Shown one piece after another: positions 1-8,064 of a DNA stretch of 64,000 nucleotides (positions are counted from its first letter, which is position 1; the number at the start of each line of letters is the position of its first letter). The translations under genes were made by a program, and so were the position numbers. The notes beneath the pieces are model-generated. The model worked only from the letters and a program-made list of their open reading frames with translations. It was not told the DNA's origin and did not search any database. The DNA is from Devosia epidermidihirudinis (GTDB lineage Bacteria > Pseudomonadota > Alphaproteobacteria > Rhizobiales > Devosiaceae), in NCBI RefSeq assembly GCF_000971295.1, contig NZ_LANJ01000044.1:1-64000 (forward strand), in the 5' to 3' direction.

Positions 1-748
1 CTATCCCCCTTATCCTCCCCCACCCCACCATCCCGCATACTCCACCCATCCCCTCACCATGCGCGGTCATGACGAGTGATGAGTGTGGGGAATGTCGGGG
101 AGCACGGGGTCGCCCAGGCTTGCGTACGGCTGCTGACCACCGGTCCGGGACTGTCGCATTGCTGCCAAGGCAGTCAATGCAACGGCCCAGCCTGAAAGGG
201 TGACCGCTCGATGCGGGTACGAAAAAACCCGACACAGTGGCGAGGCCTTGGTTTCACCATTCCACTACCCAATCGAGACCCAGGTCTCGCCATTGTCGCA
301 TGTTCATCCCCGCCCGCTCGCCGGACGGTGCTTTTGCACGCCGTCCCATCCTGGGACACTTCACCCCATAGGGACCGGCGCGGCCTTACACCTGAACCAA
401 ACCGAGAACGAACAGAGGTCGAATCGGGCGAGTTGGGCAAATGCGGGTTTGTTCACCGCTACATCTGGTAGGTGCCGGACCCGTGCCAACCATTTGCCGC
501 AACCCCACCGTGAACAGCGGGGAAAATGCTCCAAATCCGTTCAGCATCCCTACCAAACCTTTAATTTCGCAGAGAATCGGCCAAACCTTCCCGAGACATT
601 AACGCGTCATTCCGGCGCTCGGGCCCCGCCTTCAGAGCTTGCTGCCCGCTCCACCGGCCTTTCCGCAGCGCAAATTGAGGATAAACCCGTTGACCGTCCC
701 ACAATGGGAAGAGGCGCTGTGTGCGGCTAAACCACGTCGAGCAAACAA
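1..748. other. Gene-free left edge with several hairpins
   Basis: No convincing protein gene is seen on either strand; the open frames here are arginine/proline-rich and show no domain. Visible structures are hairpins at 156-180 (GCATTGCTGC/GCAGTCAATGC, one bulged T), 274-289 (CGAGAC/GTCTCG) and 323-357, a longer pairing of 239-244 with 286-291, and a run of six T on the minus strand at 222-227. G-rich tracts spaced 9-10 bp lie at 87-109, and further G-rich tracts lie on the minus strand at 1-60. The region could hold a noncoding RNA or the long leader of a gene to the left of the window. I searched by eye for rnpB, tmRNA and SRP RNA signatures and did not find them. Confidence 0.4.
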
Positions 749-778
749 AAACGCCCCCGGCGAGGGCCGGAGGCGTTT
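741..778 (-). terminator. Rho-independent terminator of the DUF3108 gene
   Basis: Arms AAACGCC (749-755) and GGCGTTT (772-778), extended by CCGGC/GCCGG around a GAGG loop with one C/A mismatch, form a strong stem. Read on the minus strand it is followed by TTTTTGTTTG. It lies about 20 bp after the stop of the minus-strand gene ending at 800. Confidence 0.75.
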
Positions 779-799
779 GATAAACCGATAAGACTGGCG

Positions 800-1582
800 T
801 CAGTACTTCATGCCGGTCAGCACCATGGAGAGATCGCCCATATTGGTGGTCAGCATCACGCGGTATGGAATGAAATAGCCCGTCTCGCCCAGCGGCGCGT
901 ACCACAACAGGATGCGGCTGCTATCGGCCAGATAGTTGGTGATTTCGGACGTGGTGAAGTGGCCCGAAATCGGCGTGTATTTGACGCTGCACAGCACCAC
1001 CGGACCCTGATAGCCGGTGCGCGGCGAGGTCGCCTTGTCCTCACCGGCAAAACTCATGGCGATATTGAAGCGCTCGACGCCGGTGAAGACGTTGACCTTG
1101 CGCTGGCACATCGACTTGTCGAACGAGCCGCCCTTGATGACGAAGGCGGAGAGGAAATCGCTCACCCCGCTCAGGTGGACGCGCTCAACCGGCACGCGAT
1201 CGTAGTTGTCGAGGATCGGCGGCTCGACCTTGAACGAGGACACCGACTTGCCGGCGAACTCCACATCGACGCGGAATGACTCGCCATTGGCCTTGGTGCG
1301 GAGGTTGAATTTCTCGGACGACAGCCCCGTCGCCGTCGAGCCACCCGATGAGCTGGCGCTCGCCGTGCCGCTGGCCACCAGCGTACCGAGCCCCGCCACA
1401 TTGGCGGACAAATCAAGATTATAGCGCGATCCCGTATCGGTGAGATCGACATTCATCGACGCGATATTGATACCGCCCAGCGTCAACACGTAGCGGGCAT
1501 TGGCATCGACCTCTGCCGCCTGGACGGAAAAGCTCGCAAGAAAGGCGAGGGCGGCAATTGGCGCAATTCGGAACTGGTTCAA
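800..1582 (-). CDS. DUF3108 domain-containing exported protein
   Basis: A 260-residue protein with a cleavable signal peptide (residues 1-22, ending SVQA) and a body resembling DUF3108 proteins, which are predicted periplasmic or envelope proteins of unknown role. It is rich in beta-strand-like segments, with no catalytic motif that I recognise. The start used is TTG at 1582 (MNQF), the first start in the frame that gives a complete signal peptide; the ribosome-binding site is weak. It is divergent from rpmB, a pairing I recall from other Hyphomicrobiales, and has its own terminator. Family assignment is from recall of sequence character and neighbourhood. Confidence 0.75.
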   Translation of the reverse strand: MNQFRIAPIAALAFLASFSVQAAEVDANARYVLTLGGINIASMNVDLTDTGSRYNLDLSANVAGLGTLVASGTASASSSGGSTATGLSSEKFNLRTKANGESFRVDVEFAGKSVSSFKVEPPILDNYDRVPVERVHLSGVSDFLSAFVIKGGSFDKSMCQRKVNVFTGVERFNIAMSFAGEDKATSPRTGYQGPVVLCSVKYTPISGHFTTSEITNYLADSSRILLWYAPLGETGYFIPYRVMLTTNMGDLSMVLTGMKY

Positions 1583-1710
1583 CGTCTTCGTCTCACGGGA
1601 GGGCGCTACGGGCCGGACAAACGCCCGCTCCGAATCAGCTATTGGAATGAAAATGCCGTGCCCTTATGGCCCATGCAAGGCGCTCGCGGCCGTTTGAGGG
1701 CCAGTTTACC

Positions 1711-1739
1711 TTGACGCCGCCGCCCCTTTTCTCTAAAGA
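1711..1739 (+). promoter_or_regulatory. Predicted sigma70-type promoter for rpmB
   Basis: TTGACG at 1711-1716 and TAAAGA at 1734-1739 are separated by exactly 17 bp, leaving a leader of about 75 nt before the rpmB start. It is predicted by eye only. Confidence 0.4.
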
Positions 1740-1821
1740 CCGGCCAAGATTTCACAACAATCGAGGCCCGTCGCGGAGTTAGCCGCAACGCAGGACCTTT
1801 ACACAAATAGGATATCTCTAA

Positions 1822-2109
1822 ATGGCACGTCGCTGTGAATTGACTGGCAAGGGCGTAATGGTTGGCAACAACGTTTCGCACGCTCTCAACCGTACCCGTC
1901 GCCGGTTCCTCCCGAACCTGATCAACGTGACCCTGATCTCGGACGCTCTCAACCGCCCCGTCAAGCTGCGCATCAGTGCTGCAGCTCTGCGCACCGTTGA
2001 GCACCGCGGTGGTCTCGATGCCTTCCTGATCAAGCAGAGCGACACCGATCTGTCGCCGCTCGCACAGGGCATCAAGAAGGAAATCCGCGCCGCTCTCGCA
2101 GCTGCCTAA
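1822..2109 (+). CDS. rpmB: 50S ribosomal protein L28
   Basis: A 95-residue basic protein opening with [11 protein letters not shown], the L28 signature, followed by an [15 protein letters not shown] segment. L28 is part of the large ribosomal subunit. The length is usual for alphaproteobacterial L28, and it lacks the paired cysteines of zinc-binding L28 forms. An AGGAT ribosome-binding site lies about 10 nt before the ATG. It is transcribed alone between its own promoter and a strong terminator. Confidence 0.97.
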   Translation: MARRCELTGKGVMVGNNVSHALNRTRRRFLPNLINVTLISDALNRPVKLRISAAALRTVEHRGGLDAFLIKQSDTDLSPLAQGIKKEIRAALAAA

Positions 2110-2135
2110 GCGGTCCGACGCCTGACGAATTTCAG

Positions 2136-2168
2136 CCGCGTGGAGTTCATCTCCACGCGGTTTTGTTT
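2136..2168 (+). terminator. Terminator after rpmB
   Basis: A perfect 10-bp stem CCGCGTGGAG/CTCCACGCGG (2136-2145 and 2151-2160) with loop TTCAT is followed by TTTTGTTTT. It lies 26 bp beyond the rpmB stop. Confidence 0.9.
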
Positions 2169-2242
2169 TGCGCTATACTGCGCAGATAAGCTCCCCGCCC
2201 CGGTCTTTTGCCGGATCAGCGGACACATAGAGGTGCATTCTG

Positions 2243-2929
2243 ATGCTTGCTCGCTTGCTGGCGGCTATTGCTGCCATGGTCGTGGTCGTTGCCGCGTCCA
2301 ATATTCTGGTTCTCTACCCGCTTGAGGCCCATCTAGGCACGGTCAATCTGGCCGACCTGTTGACCTGGGGCGCCTTCACCTTCCCCTTCGCCTTCCTCAT
2401 CACCGACCTGACCAACCGCTACGATGGCCCGCGCAATGCGCGGCTGGTCGTGCTGGTGGGCTTTTTGGTGGGTCTGGCGGTGTCGTTCTATCTCAGCGCC
2501 AATCCGCTCCCCTGGAACGCTGGAGGCGATCCAGCCACCACCCAGCGCATCGCCATGGCCTCGGCCACGGCCTTTCTGGTCGGCCAGCTGCTCGATATCG
2601 CGGTGTTCTCGCGCCTCCGCGCCACCAAGGCCTGGTATCTGCCACCGCTGCTTGGTTCGCTCTTCGGCTCGATGATCGACACGGCAATTTTCTTCACTGT
2701 TGCCTTCTCGCCCGCGCTTGCCGGTATTGATGCCCTGTTTGGCCTTCAGGACGGCTCCCTGGGCTTCCCCGCTCCTTGGCTGGGCGTTGGGCCCGAAGTG
2801 CCGCTGTGGACCTCGCTGGCGTCTGGAGACTTCATGGTGAAATTCCTCGCCGCGCTGCTCCTGCTGGCGCCCTATCGGATATTGATGGGCAAGATCCGCC
2901 CCCTGCCGCCGCTCGGCGCACGGGCCTGA
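2243..2929 (+). CDS. yhhQ: Queuosine precursor transporter (VUT/YhhQ family)
   Basis: A 228-residue, very hydrophobic inner-membrane protein with about six membrane segments. The N-terminal half carries the family hallmark LTWGAFTFPFAFLITDLTNR (about residues 33-52). Members import the queuosine precursors preQ0 or preQ1, used to modify tRNA wobble bases. The ATG follows a GAGGTG ribosome-binding site. I see no preQ1 riboswitch in the 75 bp upstream. It converges on the phytase-like gene with a gap of 3 bp. The family call is firm; the substrate is by family inference. Confidence 0.88.
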   Translation: MLARLLAAIAAMVVVVAASNILVLYPLEAHLGTVNLADLLTWGAFTFPFAFLITDLTNRYDGPRNARLVVLVGFLVGLAVSFYLSANPLPWNAGGDPATTQRIAMASATAFLVGQLLDIAVFSRLRATKAWYLPPLLGSLFGSMIDTAIFFTVAFSPALAGIDALFGLQDGSLGFPAPWLGVGPEVPLWTSLASGDFMVKFLAALLLLAPYRILMGKIRPLPPLGARA

Positions 2930-2932
2930 CGC

Positions 2933-3928
2933 TCACTCCGGCAGCGCAAACTCCAACAGCAGGTTGCGCTGCCAATCCATGAAGTTGTCGTCCGAGCCGA
3001 TCAGGATGCGCGTCTCGCCATCGGGCGCGGTGTGCACGGCCAGCGATTCCATATTGTCCACCTGCCCGCCCGATGCCGCCAGCAGCAATTCGCCCTGCAG
3101 AACACCCCCCGGCAGCACATCAGCCGCCCGCACCCGCCGCAGCGTCATCGAAAAGGTCAGGAACGACACACCCCGCTCCAGCACCAACAGGTCCCCGTTG
3201 GGCAGAAATGCGCAATCGGTCGGCACCAGCCCGCTTGAGCCGACATAGGACAAGGGCCCGGTATCGCCCTGCCCCAGCATCCAGCCCCGGTGGTTGCCCG
3301 CCTTATCCAGCGCATTTTCGGTGATCAGCACGGTCGATCCCGCAACCGGGGAGGCTGGCGGCGCGATGCACACCGATTCCAGCGATTCATTGGTGCGCAG
3401 AGCGCTGAGCCATTCCGGCAGCGGCACTTCCCGCGCAGGCCCCCCCGGCACTCCATTGATCAAGGCATAGTCCGAGACGCGCGTCAGATGCTCAAAGCTG
3501 ACCCGGACCGCCACCGGCACGCCATCGCGGAACACGGTCTCGACCGATTCGGCGTCGCGGGCATATTGGCGGGGCAGCGGTTGACCCTTGGAGTTCTGCA
3601 TCGGCTCGATGGTGACGCCGATGAAGCCCATTAGCGTGGACACATCGTCATAGGCCAACTGCCCCGAGACGAAATGGCCCCGATCGCTGACAAACACCAT
3701 GCGCTGATTTGGGCCGGTTGGGGCGAGGCCAGACAGGCCCCCAAACGTATCGAGGGGGCTCGACATGGCAATGCCGCCCCGCCAGATCAACTTATCCACG
3801 CGCTGCCCGATCGCGCTATTCTTGAAGCTCGTGATCGGCACAGCGGTGACGCTGGCCTCAACGGCTTGGACCTTAATGGCCTGTCCCGCCAGCAGCGCCG
3901 CAAGTGCGACGACAACCAGCAGACGCAT
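2933..3928 (-). CDS. Esterase-like activity of phytase family protein, exported
   Basis: A 331-residue protein with a signal peptide (residues 1-22) and the domain known as 'esterase-like activity of phytase'. Family-like segments are FGGLSGLAP (about residues 63-71), VSDRGHFVSG, LLVLERGVS and, near the end, LIGSDDNFMDWQRN. It probably folds as a periplasmic beta-propeller; the true substrate in this family is poorly defined. Its ATG overlaps the cobT stop as ATGA (3926-3929), so the two are translationally coupled on the minus strand. A functional link to CobT is not evident. Confidence 0.8.
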   Translation of the reverse strand: MRLLVVVALAALLAGQAIKVQAVEASVTAVPITSFKNSAIGQRVDKLIWRGGIAMSSPLDTFGGLSGLAPTGPNQRMVFVSDRGHFVSGQLAYDDVSTLMGFIGVTIEPMQNSKGQPLPRQYARDAESVETVFRDGVPVAVRVSFEHLTRVSDYALINGVPGGPAREVPLPEWLSALRTNESLESVCIAPPASPVAGSTVLITENALDKAGNHRGWMLGQGDTGPLSYVGSSGLVPTDCAFLPNGDLLVLERGVSFLTFSMTLRRVRAADVLPGGVLQGELLLAASGGQVDNMESLAVHTAPDGETRILIGSDDNFMDWQRNLLLEFALPE

Positions 3929-5814
3929 CAGCGGCCGCGCCGACGGGCTTGGGAGGGCAGTTCTTCGTCAAACAAAGCGGCCAATTCGTCGGTCAAAGCG
4001 CCGGCCAGTTCCTCGGCATCCAGCAGCGTCACGGCGCGACGGTAGTACCGCGTCACGTCATGGCCAATGCCGACGGCCACCAGCTGGATCGGCGAGCGGG
4101 TTTCGATCTCTTCAATCACCTGGCGGAGATGGGCTTCAAGATAATTGCCAGCGTTCACCGATTGCGTCGAATCATCGACCGGTGCGCCATCGGAGATCAC
4201 CATCAGGATGCGGCGGCTCTCGGGACGACCCATCAGGCGCTTGCGCGCCCATTCGAGCGCCTCGCCGTCGATATTCTCCTTGAGCAGACCTTCGCGCATC
4301 ATCAGGCCAAGGTTCCGGCGCGCATGGCGCCATGGCTCGTCGGCCGCCTTGTAGATGATGTGGCGCACGTCGTTGACGCGACCGGGATTGGCCGGGCGGC
4401 CGGCTTCGAGCCAAGCCTCACGCGACTTGCCGCCCTTCCAGGCGCGCGTGGTGAAGCCCAGGATCTCAACCTTGACGCCGCAACGCTCCAGCGTACGCGC
4501 CAGGATATCGCCGCAGATCGCCGCAATTGTGATCGGGCGACCGCGCATCGACCCGGAATTGTCGATCAGCAGGGTGACGATGGTGTCACGGAAATCGGTG
4601 TCGTTCTCGACCTTGAAAGACAAAGCCTGCATCGGATCGGTGACGACACGCGTCAGACGCGCCGTATCGAGCAGACCCTCTTCGAGATCGAACTGCCAGG
4701 AGCGATTCTGCTTGGCCATCAGGCGGCGCTGCAGCTTGTTGGCCAAGCGCGCCACGGCGCCGGCAAGGTTTTCCAGCTGCTTGTCGAGCAGGGCCCGGAG
4801 CTGGTCGAGCTCATCGGGTGGGCAAAGCTCGGCCGCCTTGACGATCTCGTCGAACTTGGTGGTGAACACCTTGTACTGGAACTGGTTGGACAGGCGCTCG
4901 CCGCCATCCTTGGCGGGCGGTGGCATGGGCGCGTCTTCGCCGGCCTCGGAGGCCGCGTCTTCGTCGCTGTCGGCCATGTCCGATTCGATGCCGTCGACAT
5001 CGCCGGTTTCTTCCGACTCGCCAGCCTGCTCGTCCTGCTCGCTCTCGGCCTGCTCGTTCTCGCCTTCGCCCTGTTCAGGAGCCTTGTCAGAGCTGTCGCC
5101 GCCTTCGGGCTCCTGATCGTCGCCATCTTCTTCGTCGGAAGAATCAGGATCCTCGAGCTCGCTTTCCGGCACCAGGTTCAAATCGCGCAACAGCGCCTTG
5201 GCCGCCTTGGAAAAGGCGTCCTGGTTTTCATAAAGGTCGAGCAGTTCGTCGAGCGACTTGCCACCCTTGTCTTCGATTTCCTTGCGCCACAGATCAACCA
5301 GCGCGTGCCCCGAGGGCGGCACCGGCACACCGGCGAGCTTTTCGCGCAGCAACAGGCCCAGGGCTTCAGCGATAGGGGCATCGCCCTTGTCACTCACCTC
5401 GGCAAAATTGGCGCGGAACAGCCGATCTTCCAGCATCTCGCTGATATTGCCGACCATGCCGGGCATGCGCACGCAGCCCAACGCTTCGACACGGGCCTGC
5501 TCGAGCGCATCGAAGGCAGCGCGAGCGATGGGATCCATCGGGCTGCGCTTGCGGTGCGTTTCAGGATCATGGCTGGCCAGGCGCATGGCCATTGCGTCGC
5601 CCTGCCCGCGGGCAATGGCGATATCGCGGCGCGTCGGCAGGCGCGGCAGATTGGCCAGACGCGCCTTGTCGCTGGTCAGCAACGGGCGATCCGCCGTGAA
5701 GCTCACCTCAAGTTCGGCCTTGGCGCCAATGGCGCGCACCGTTGCACCCATGGCGGTTTTGAACGCCTGGGTCTGGTCTGGCTTATTGGCTTTGCTGCGC
5801 GGTGGTTGTGCCAT
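3928..5814 (-). CDS. cobT: Cobaltochelatase subunit CobT
   Basis: A 628-residue protein. CobT works with CobS as the AAA-type motor of aerobic cobalt chelatase, which inserts cobalt into hydrogenobyrinate diamide during cobalamin synthesis. The middle (about residues 220-300) is a long acidic linker, and the C-terminal part is a von Willebrand A domain with the metal-site motif DNSGSM near residue 418. I chose [11 protein letters not shown] at 5814 over an upstream ATG at 5850, since the extra residues look noncoding and overlap the intergenic repeat. It follows cobS in the same direction, and the phytase-like gene follows by a 4-nt overlap. The large chelatase subunit CobN is not in the window. 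Confidence 0.93.
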   Translation of the reverse strand: MAQPPRSKANKPDQTQAFKTAMGATVRAIGAKAELEVSFTADRPLLTSDKARLANLPRLPTRRDIAIARGQGDAMAMRLASHDPETHRKRSPMDPIARAAFDALEQARVEALGCVRMPGMVGNISEMLEDRLFRANFAEVSDKGDAPIAEALGLLLREKLAGVPVPPSGHALVDLWRKEIEDKGGKSLDELLDLYENQDAFSKAAKALLRDLNLVPESELEDPDSSDEEDGDDQEPEGGDSSDKAPEQGEGENEQAESEQDEQAGESEETGDVDGIESDMADSDEDAASEAGEDAPMPPPAKDGGERLSNQFQYKVFTTKFDEIVKAAELCPPDELDQLRALLDKQLENLAGAVARLANKLQRRLMAKQNRSWQFDLEEGLLDTARLTRVVTDPMQALSFKVENDTDFRDTIVTLLIDNSGSMRGRPITIAAICGDILARTLERCGVKVEILGFTTRAWKGGKSREAWLEAGRPANPGRVNDVRHIIYKAADEPWRHARRNLGLMMREGLLKENIDGEALEWARKRLMGRPESRRILMVISDGAPVDDSTQSVNAGNYLEAHLRQVIEEIETRSPIQLVAVGIGHDVTRYYRRAVTLLDAEELAGALTDELAALFDEELPSQARRRGR

Positions 5815-5840
5815 GAAACTGCTCGTCGGTTGGGGGAATG

Positions 5841-5957
5841 GCCCCCTCACCCGCCGCTAAGCGGCGACCTCCCCCCCAAGGGAGAGGTGAGAAACGCCGA
5901 ACCCCCTGCACCTCTCCCTTGGGGGAGAGGTCGGCCCAAAGGGCCGGATGAGGGAGC
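5841..5957. repeat. Complex palindromic repeat between cobS and cobT
   Basis: The element is bounded by CCCTCA at the left and the complementary TGAGGG at the right. Inside are small palindromes GCCGCTAAGCGGC and GGCCCAAAGGGCC, and a central pair built on ACCTCTCCC and GGGAGAGGT in both orientations. It lies in a noncoding gap and could fold into a large cruciform-like RNA structure within the cobS-cobT message. A shorter, related-looking sequence starting CCCTCATCGGGCGC lies near 21182. Confidence 0.7.
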
Positions 5958-5964
5958 CGTTTAC

Positions 5965-6948
5965 TTAGAGCGAGACAGCCAGATTGGCCGACGACTCGGG
6001 CAGATCTTCGCCGAAGACGCGCTGGTAGAACTCGGCAACCACAGGGCGCTCAAGTTCATCGCACTTGTTCAGGAACGTCAGCCGGAAGGCAAAGCCGACA
6101 TCGCCACCGAAAATCTGCGCGTTTTCCGCCCAGGTGATCACAGCGCGCGGGCTCATCACGGTGCTGAGATCACCGTTGATGAAAGCCGAACGGGTGAGAT
6201 CGGCCAGACGCACCATGTTGGAAACGAGCTTTTTGCCCTTCTCGGTCTCGCCATAGAACTTGTTCTTGGCCAGAACGATGCCGACTTCCTTATCGTGCGG
6301 CAGGTAGTTCAGCGTGGTGACCAGGCTCCAGCGGTCCATCTGACCCTGGTTGATCTGCTGAGTGCCGTGATAGAGGCCCGACGTATCGCCCAGGCCAATG
6401 GTATTGGTGGTCGAGAACAGACGGAATGCCGGATGCGGGACGATCACGCGGTTCTGGTCGAGCAGGGTCAGCCGACCCGCGACTTCGAGCACGCGCTGGA
6501 TCACGAACATCACGTCCGGACGACCAGCGTCGTATTCGTCAAACACCAGCGCGACATTGTTCTGCACAGCCCATGGCAGGATGCCGTCACGGAATTCGGT
6601 GATCTGCTTGCCGTCCTTGAGCACGATCGCGTCCTTGCCGACGAGATCGATACGAGACACGTGGCTATCAAGGTTCACGCGAACCAGTGGCCAGTTGAGG
6701 CGTGCCGCAACCTGCTCGATATGGGTCGACTTGCCGGTGCCGTGATAGCCCTGCACCATGACACGGCGATTGAAGGCAAAACCGGCGAGGATCGCCAGCG
6801 TCGTGTTGCGATCGAACAGGTAATCCGGGTCGATCGGCGGCACGTGGCTATTGGCTTCCTTGTAGCCCATCACCTTCATGTCGGTATCGATGCCGAACAG
6901 CTCCCGAGCCGAATATTCGGTGTCGGGCAGATTGGTGTACTCAGTCAT
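5965..6948 (-). CDS. cobS: Cobaltochelatase subunit CobS (AAA+ ATPase)
   Basis: A 327-residue AAA+ ATPase. The Walker A motif GYHGTGKST is at about residues 66-74 and the Walker B segment [11 protein letters not shown] at about 130-140, followed by a sensor-like STTNT. CobS hydrolyses ATP with CobT to drive cobalt insertion by CobN. I chose MTEYTNLPD at 6948, which matches the family N-terminus; an ATG at 7047 would add 33 residues of noncoding character. It is followed on the minus strand by cobT after about 150 bp containing a palindromic repeat, and preceded by the J-domain gene. Confidence 0.94.
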   Translation of the reverse strand: MTEYTNLPDTEYSARELFGIDTDMKVMGYKEANSHVPPIDPDYLFDRNTTLAILAGFAFNRRVMVQGYHGTGKSTHIEQVAARLNWPLVRVNLDSHVSRIDLVGKDAIVLKDGKQITEFRDGILPWAVQNNVALVFDEYDAGRPDVMFVIQRVLEVAGRLTLLDQNRVIVPHPAFRLFSTTNTIGLGDTSGLYHGTQQINQGQMDRWSLVTTLNYLPHDKEVGIVLAKNKFYGETEKGKKLVSNMVRLADLTRSAFINGDLSTVMSPRAVITWAENAQIFGGDVGFAFRLTFLNKCDELERPVVAEFYQRVFGEDLPESSANLAVSL

Positions 6949-7047
6949 GACAAAGCTCTTGGCAGGAAATCGAGGCGAAACAGGCGGGAAAGTCGGCCGC
7001 TCTATAGCAGCATTATGACGCGCGCGGTAGTCACCGGAGCGTCGCAA

Positions 7048-7677
7048 CTACTTTGCGACGAACCCCATTTTCTTGAGATGGCTATAGGCCGCGATGATGG
7101 TGCGCAAACGGTCTTCCGAGGACTTGTCGCCACCATTGGCATCGGGGTGATGCAGCTTGACCAGCGACTTGTAGGCGGCCTTGATCTCGTCGGACTTGGC
7201 GTGGCCCAGAATGCCCAGCGTTTCGAGCGCGCGGCGATCCTGCTCGTGCAGCGGCTTGACGCGCTCCGAGGCAGGCTTTTGCGACTGCCGATGGCGATAC
7301 TTGGCGAACACCCCAAACGGATCGCCATAACGGTCGCCCGGCTGCATCCCGGCAGCCCGTGCGGTGCGCGATGCCTTTACTCCGGGATTGCCCGTGGCAA
7401 AGCTCGAGCGGCTTTCGGCCTTTGGTGGCGCATGAAGCGCCTCGTCCAGCTGCTCCTTGTCCATATCGGCAAAGAAGTTGAACGAGGTGTTGTAGTGGCG
7501 CACATGCTCAAGGCAGAAGTGGTGATACTGCCCCTCGCCGCGCGCGCCTTTTGGCGCCTTGTACTCACCAGCCTTCTCGCAACCCTCCCAGTCACAAGGG
7601 TGCTCTGCCGGCGCAGGCTTTTCATCCTTGCGGGGCTTGATGCGAATGGAATCAAAGATCTTGGACGACAGTTTCGT
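7048..7677 (-). CDS. J-domain (DnaJ-like) protein, probable ACG start
   Basis: The C-terminal J domain (about residues 148-205) has the HPD motif at 177-179, which stimulates Hsp70 ATPase. The N-terminal part, read upstream in the same frame, contains CDWEGC and HHFCLEH, a possible zinc-binding cluster, before the HYNTSFNFFADM segment typical of this alphaproteobacterial family. Between an in-frame TAG (7684-7686) and a GTG at 7503 there is no ATG, GTG or TTG. ACG at 7675-7677 (ACG AAA CTG) stands where relatives should have MKL, and has AGGCGAG just upstream. The product would be 209 residues. Starting at 7503 instead would remove the whole N-terminal region. It is transcribed with cobS and divergent from bolA. 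Confidence 0.8.
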   Translation of the reverse strand, partial: TKLSSKIFDSIRIKPRKDEKPAPAEHPCDWEGCEKAGEYKAPKGARGEGQYHHFCLEHVRHYNTSFNFFADMDKEQLDEALHAPPKAESRSSFATGNPGVKASRTARAAGMQPGDRYGDPFGVFAKYRHRQSQKPASERVKPLHEQDRRALETLGILGHAKSDEIKAAYKSLVKLHHPDANGGDKSSEDRLRTIIAAYSHLKKMGFVAK

Positions 7678-7721
7678 TCTCGCCTAGTTAAGTGCCAACA
7701 CCAGATGGAAGGCCCGCCGCC

Positions 7722-7997
7722 ATGAGCGTCAAAGACACCCTGACTGCAAAGCTTGCCGACAAATTTGCCCCCGTTTTCCTCGATGTGATCGATGAATCGA
7801 ACCAGCATTTCGGTCACGCCGGATGGCGGGAGGGTGGTGAAACCCATTTTCGTGTCAGAATCGCGACCCGTCATTTTGACGGGATGAGCCGCGTGGCGCA
7901 ACACCGCGCTGTCATGGACGCGCTGGACGCCGAACTCAAGGGCCCAGTACACGCGCTTGCGATCGATGTCCTTCCGGTTGGCGGGCCACATCAATAG
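7722..7997 (+). CDS. bolA: BolA family protein
   Basis: A 91-residue protein. BolA proteins partner monothiol glutaredoxins in binding [2Fe-2S] clusters and affect iron regulation and morphology. The family segment SHFNLHV-like is represented by THFRVRIATRHFDGMSRVAQHR, including the conserved histidines. The start at 7722 (MSVKDTL) follows GGAAGG; an in-frame upstream ATG at 7692 would add 10 residues unlike the family. Its start is 44 bp from that of the divergent J-domain gene. Confidence 0.92.
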   Translation: MSVKDTLTAKLADKFAPVFLDVIDESNQHFGHAGWREGGETHFRVRIATRHFDGMSRVAQHRAVMDALDAELKGPVHALAIDVLPVGGPHQ

Positions 7998-8025
7998 CTC
8001 GCCAGCATTGGCAGTTCCGATATCT

Positions 8026-8050
8026 CGCTGTCCGGTCTAACCGGGCAGCG
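8026..8050. terminator. Hairpin between convergent bolA and aroB
   Basis: Arms CGCTGTCCGG and CCGGGCAGCG (one mismatch) flank loop TCTAA in the 67-bp gap between two converging genes. There is no clear T run on either side, so its role as a terminator is an inference from position. Confidence 0.4.
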
Positions 8051-8064
8051 CCAAAAGTCTCAAA

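Noticed and set aside
113..180. Possible SRP RNA (GGTCCGGGA followed by GCTGCCAAGGCAG)
   Set aside because: The conserved GGTCCGGAAGGAAGCAGCC core is not present; only short pieces match.
200..730. A plus-strand open frame at the left edge
   Set aside because: Its proline/arginine/histidine-rich product has no domain, no good ribosome-binding site, and overlaps hairpins.
2169..2242. Possible preQ1 riboswitch before the queuosine-precursor transporter
   Set aside because: An AGAGGTG stretch is present, but the rest of the preQ1 aptamer consensus is missing.
5841..5957. CRISPR-like array
   Set aside because: The repeats are inverted, not direct, with no regular spacers.
3904..7725. A very long plus-strand open frame (over 1,200 codons) across cobT, cobS and the J-domain gene
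   Set aside because: It is antisense to three well-supported genes and has no domain; such frames arise from high GC and third-position bias.
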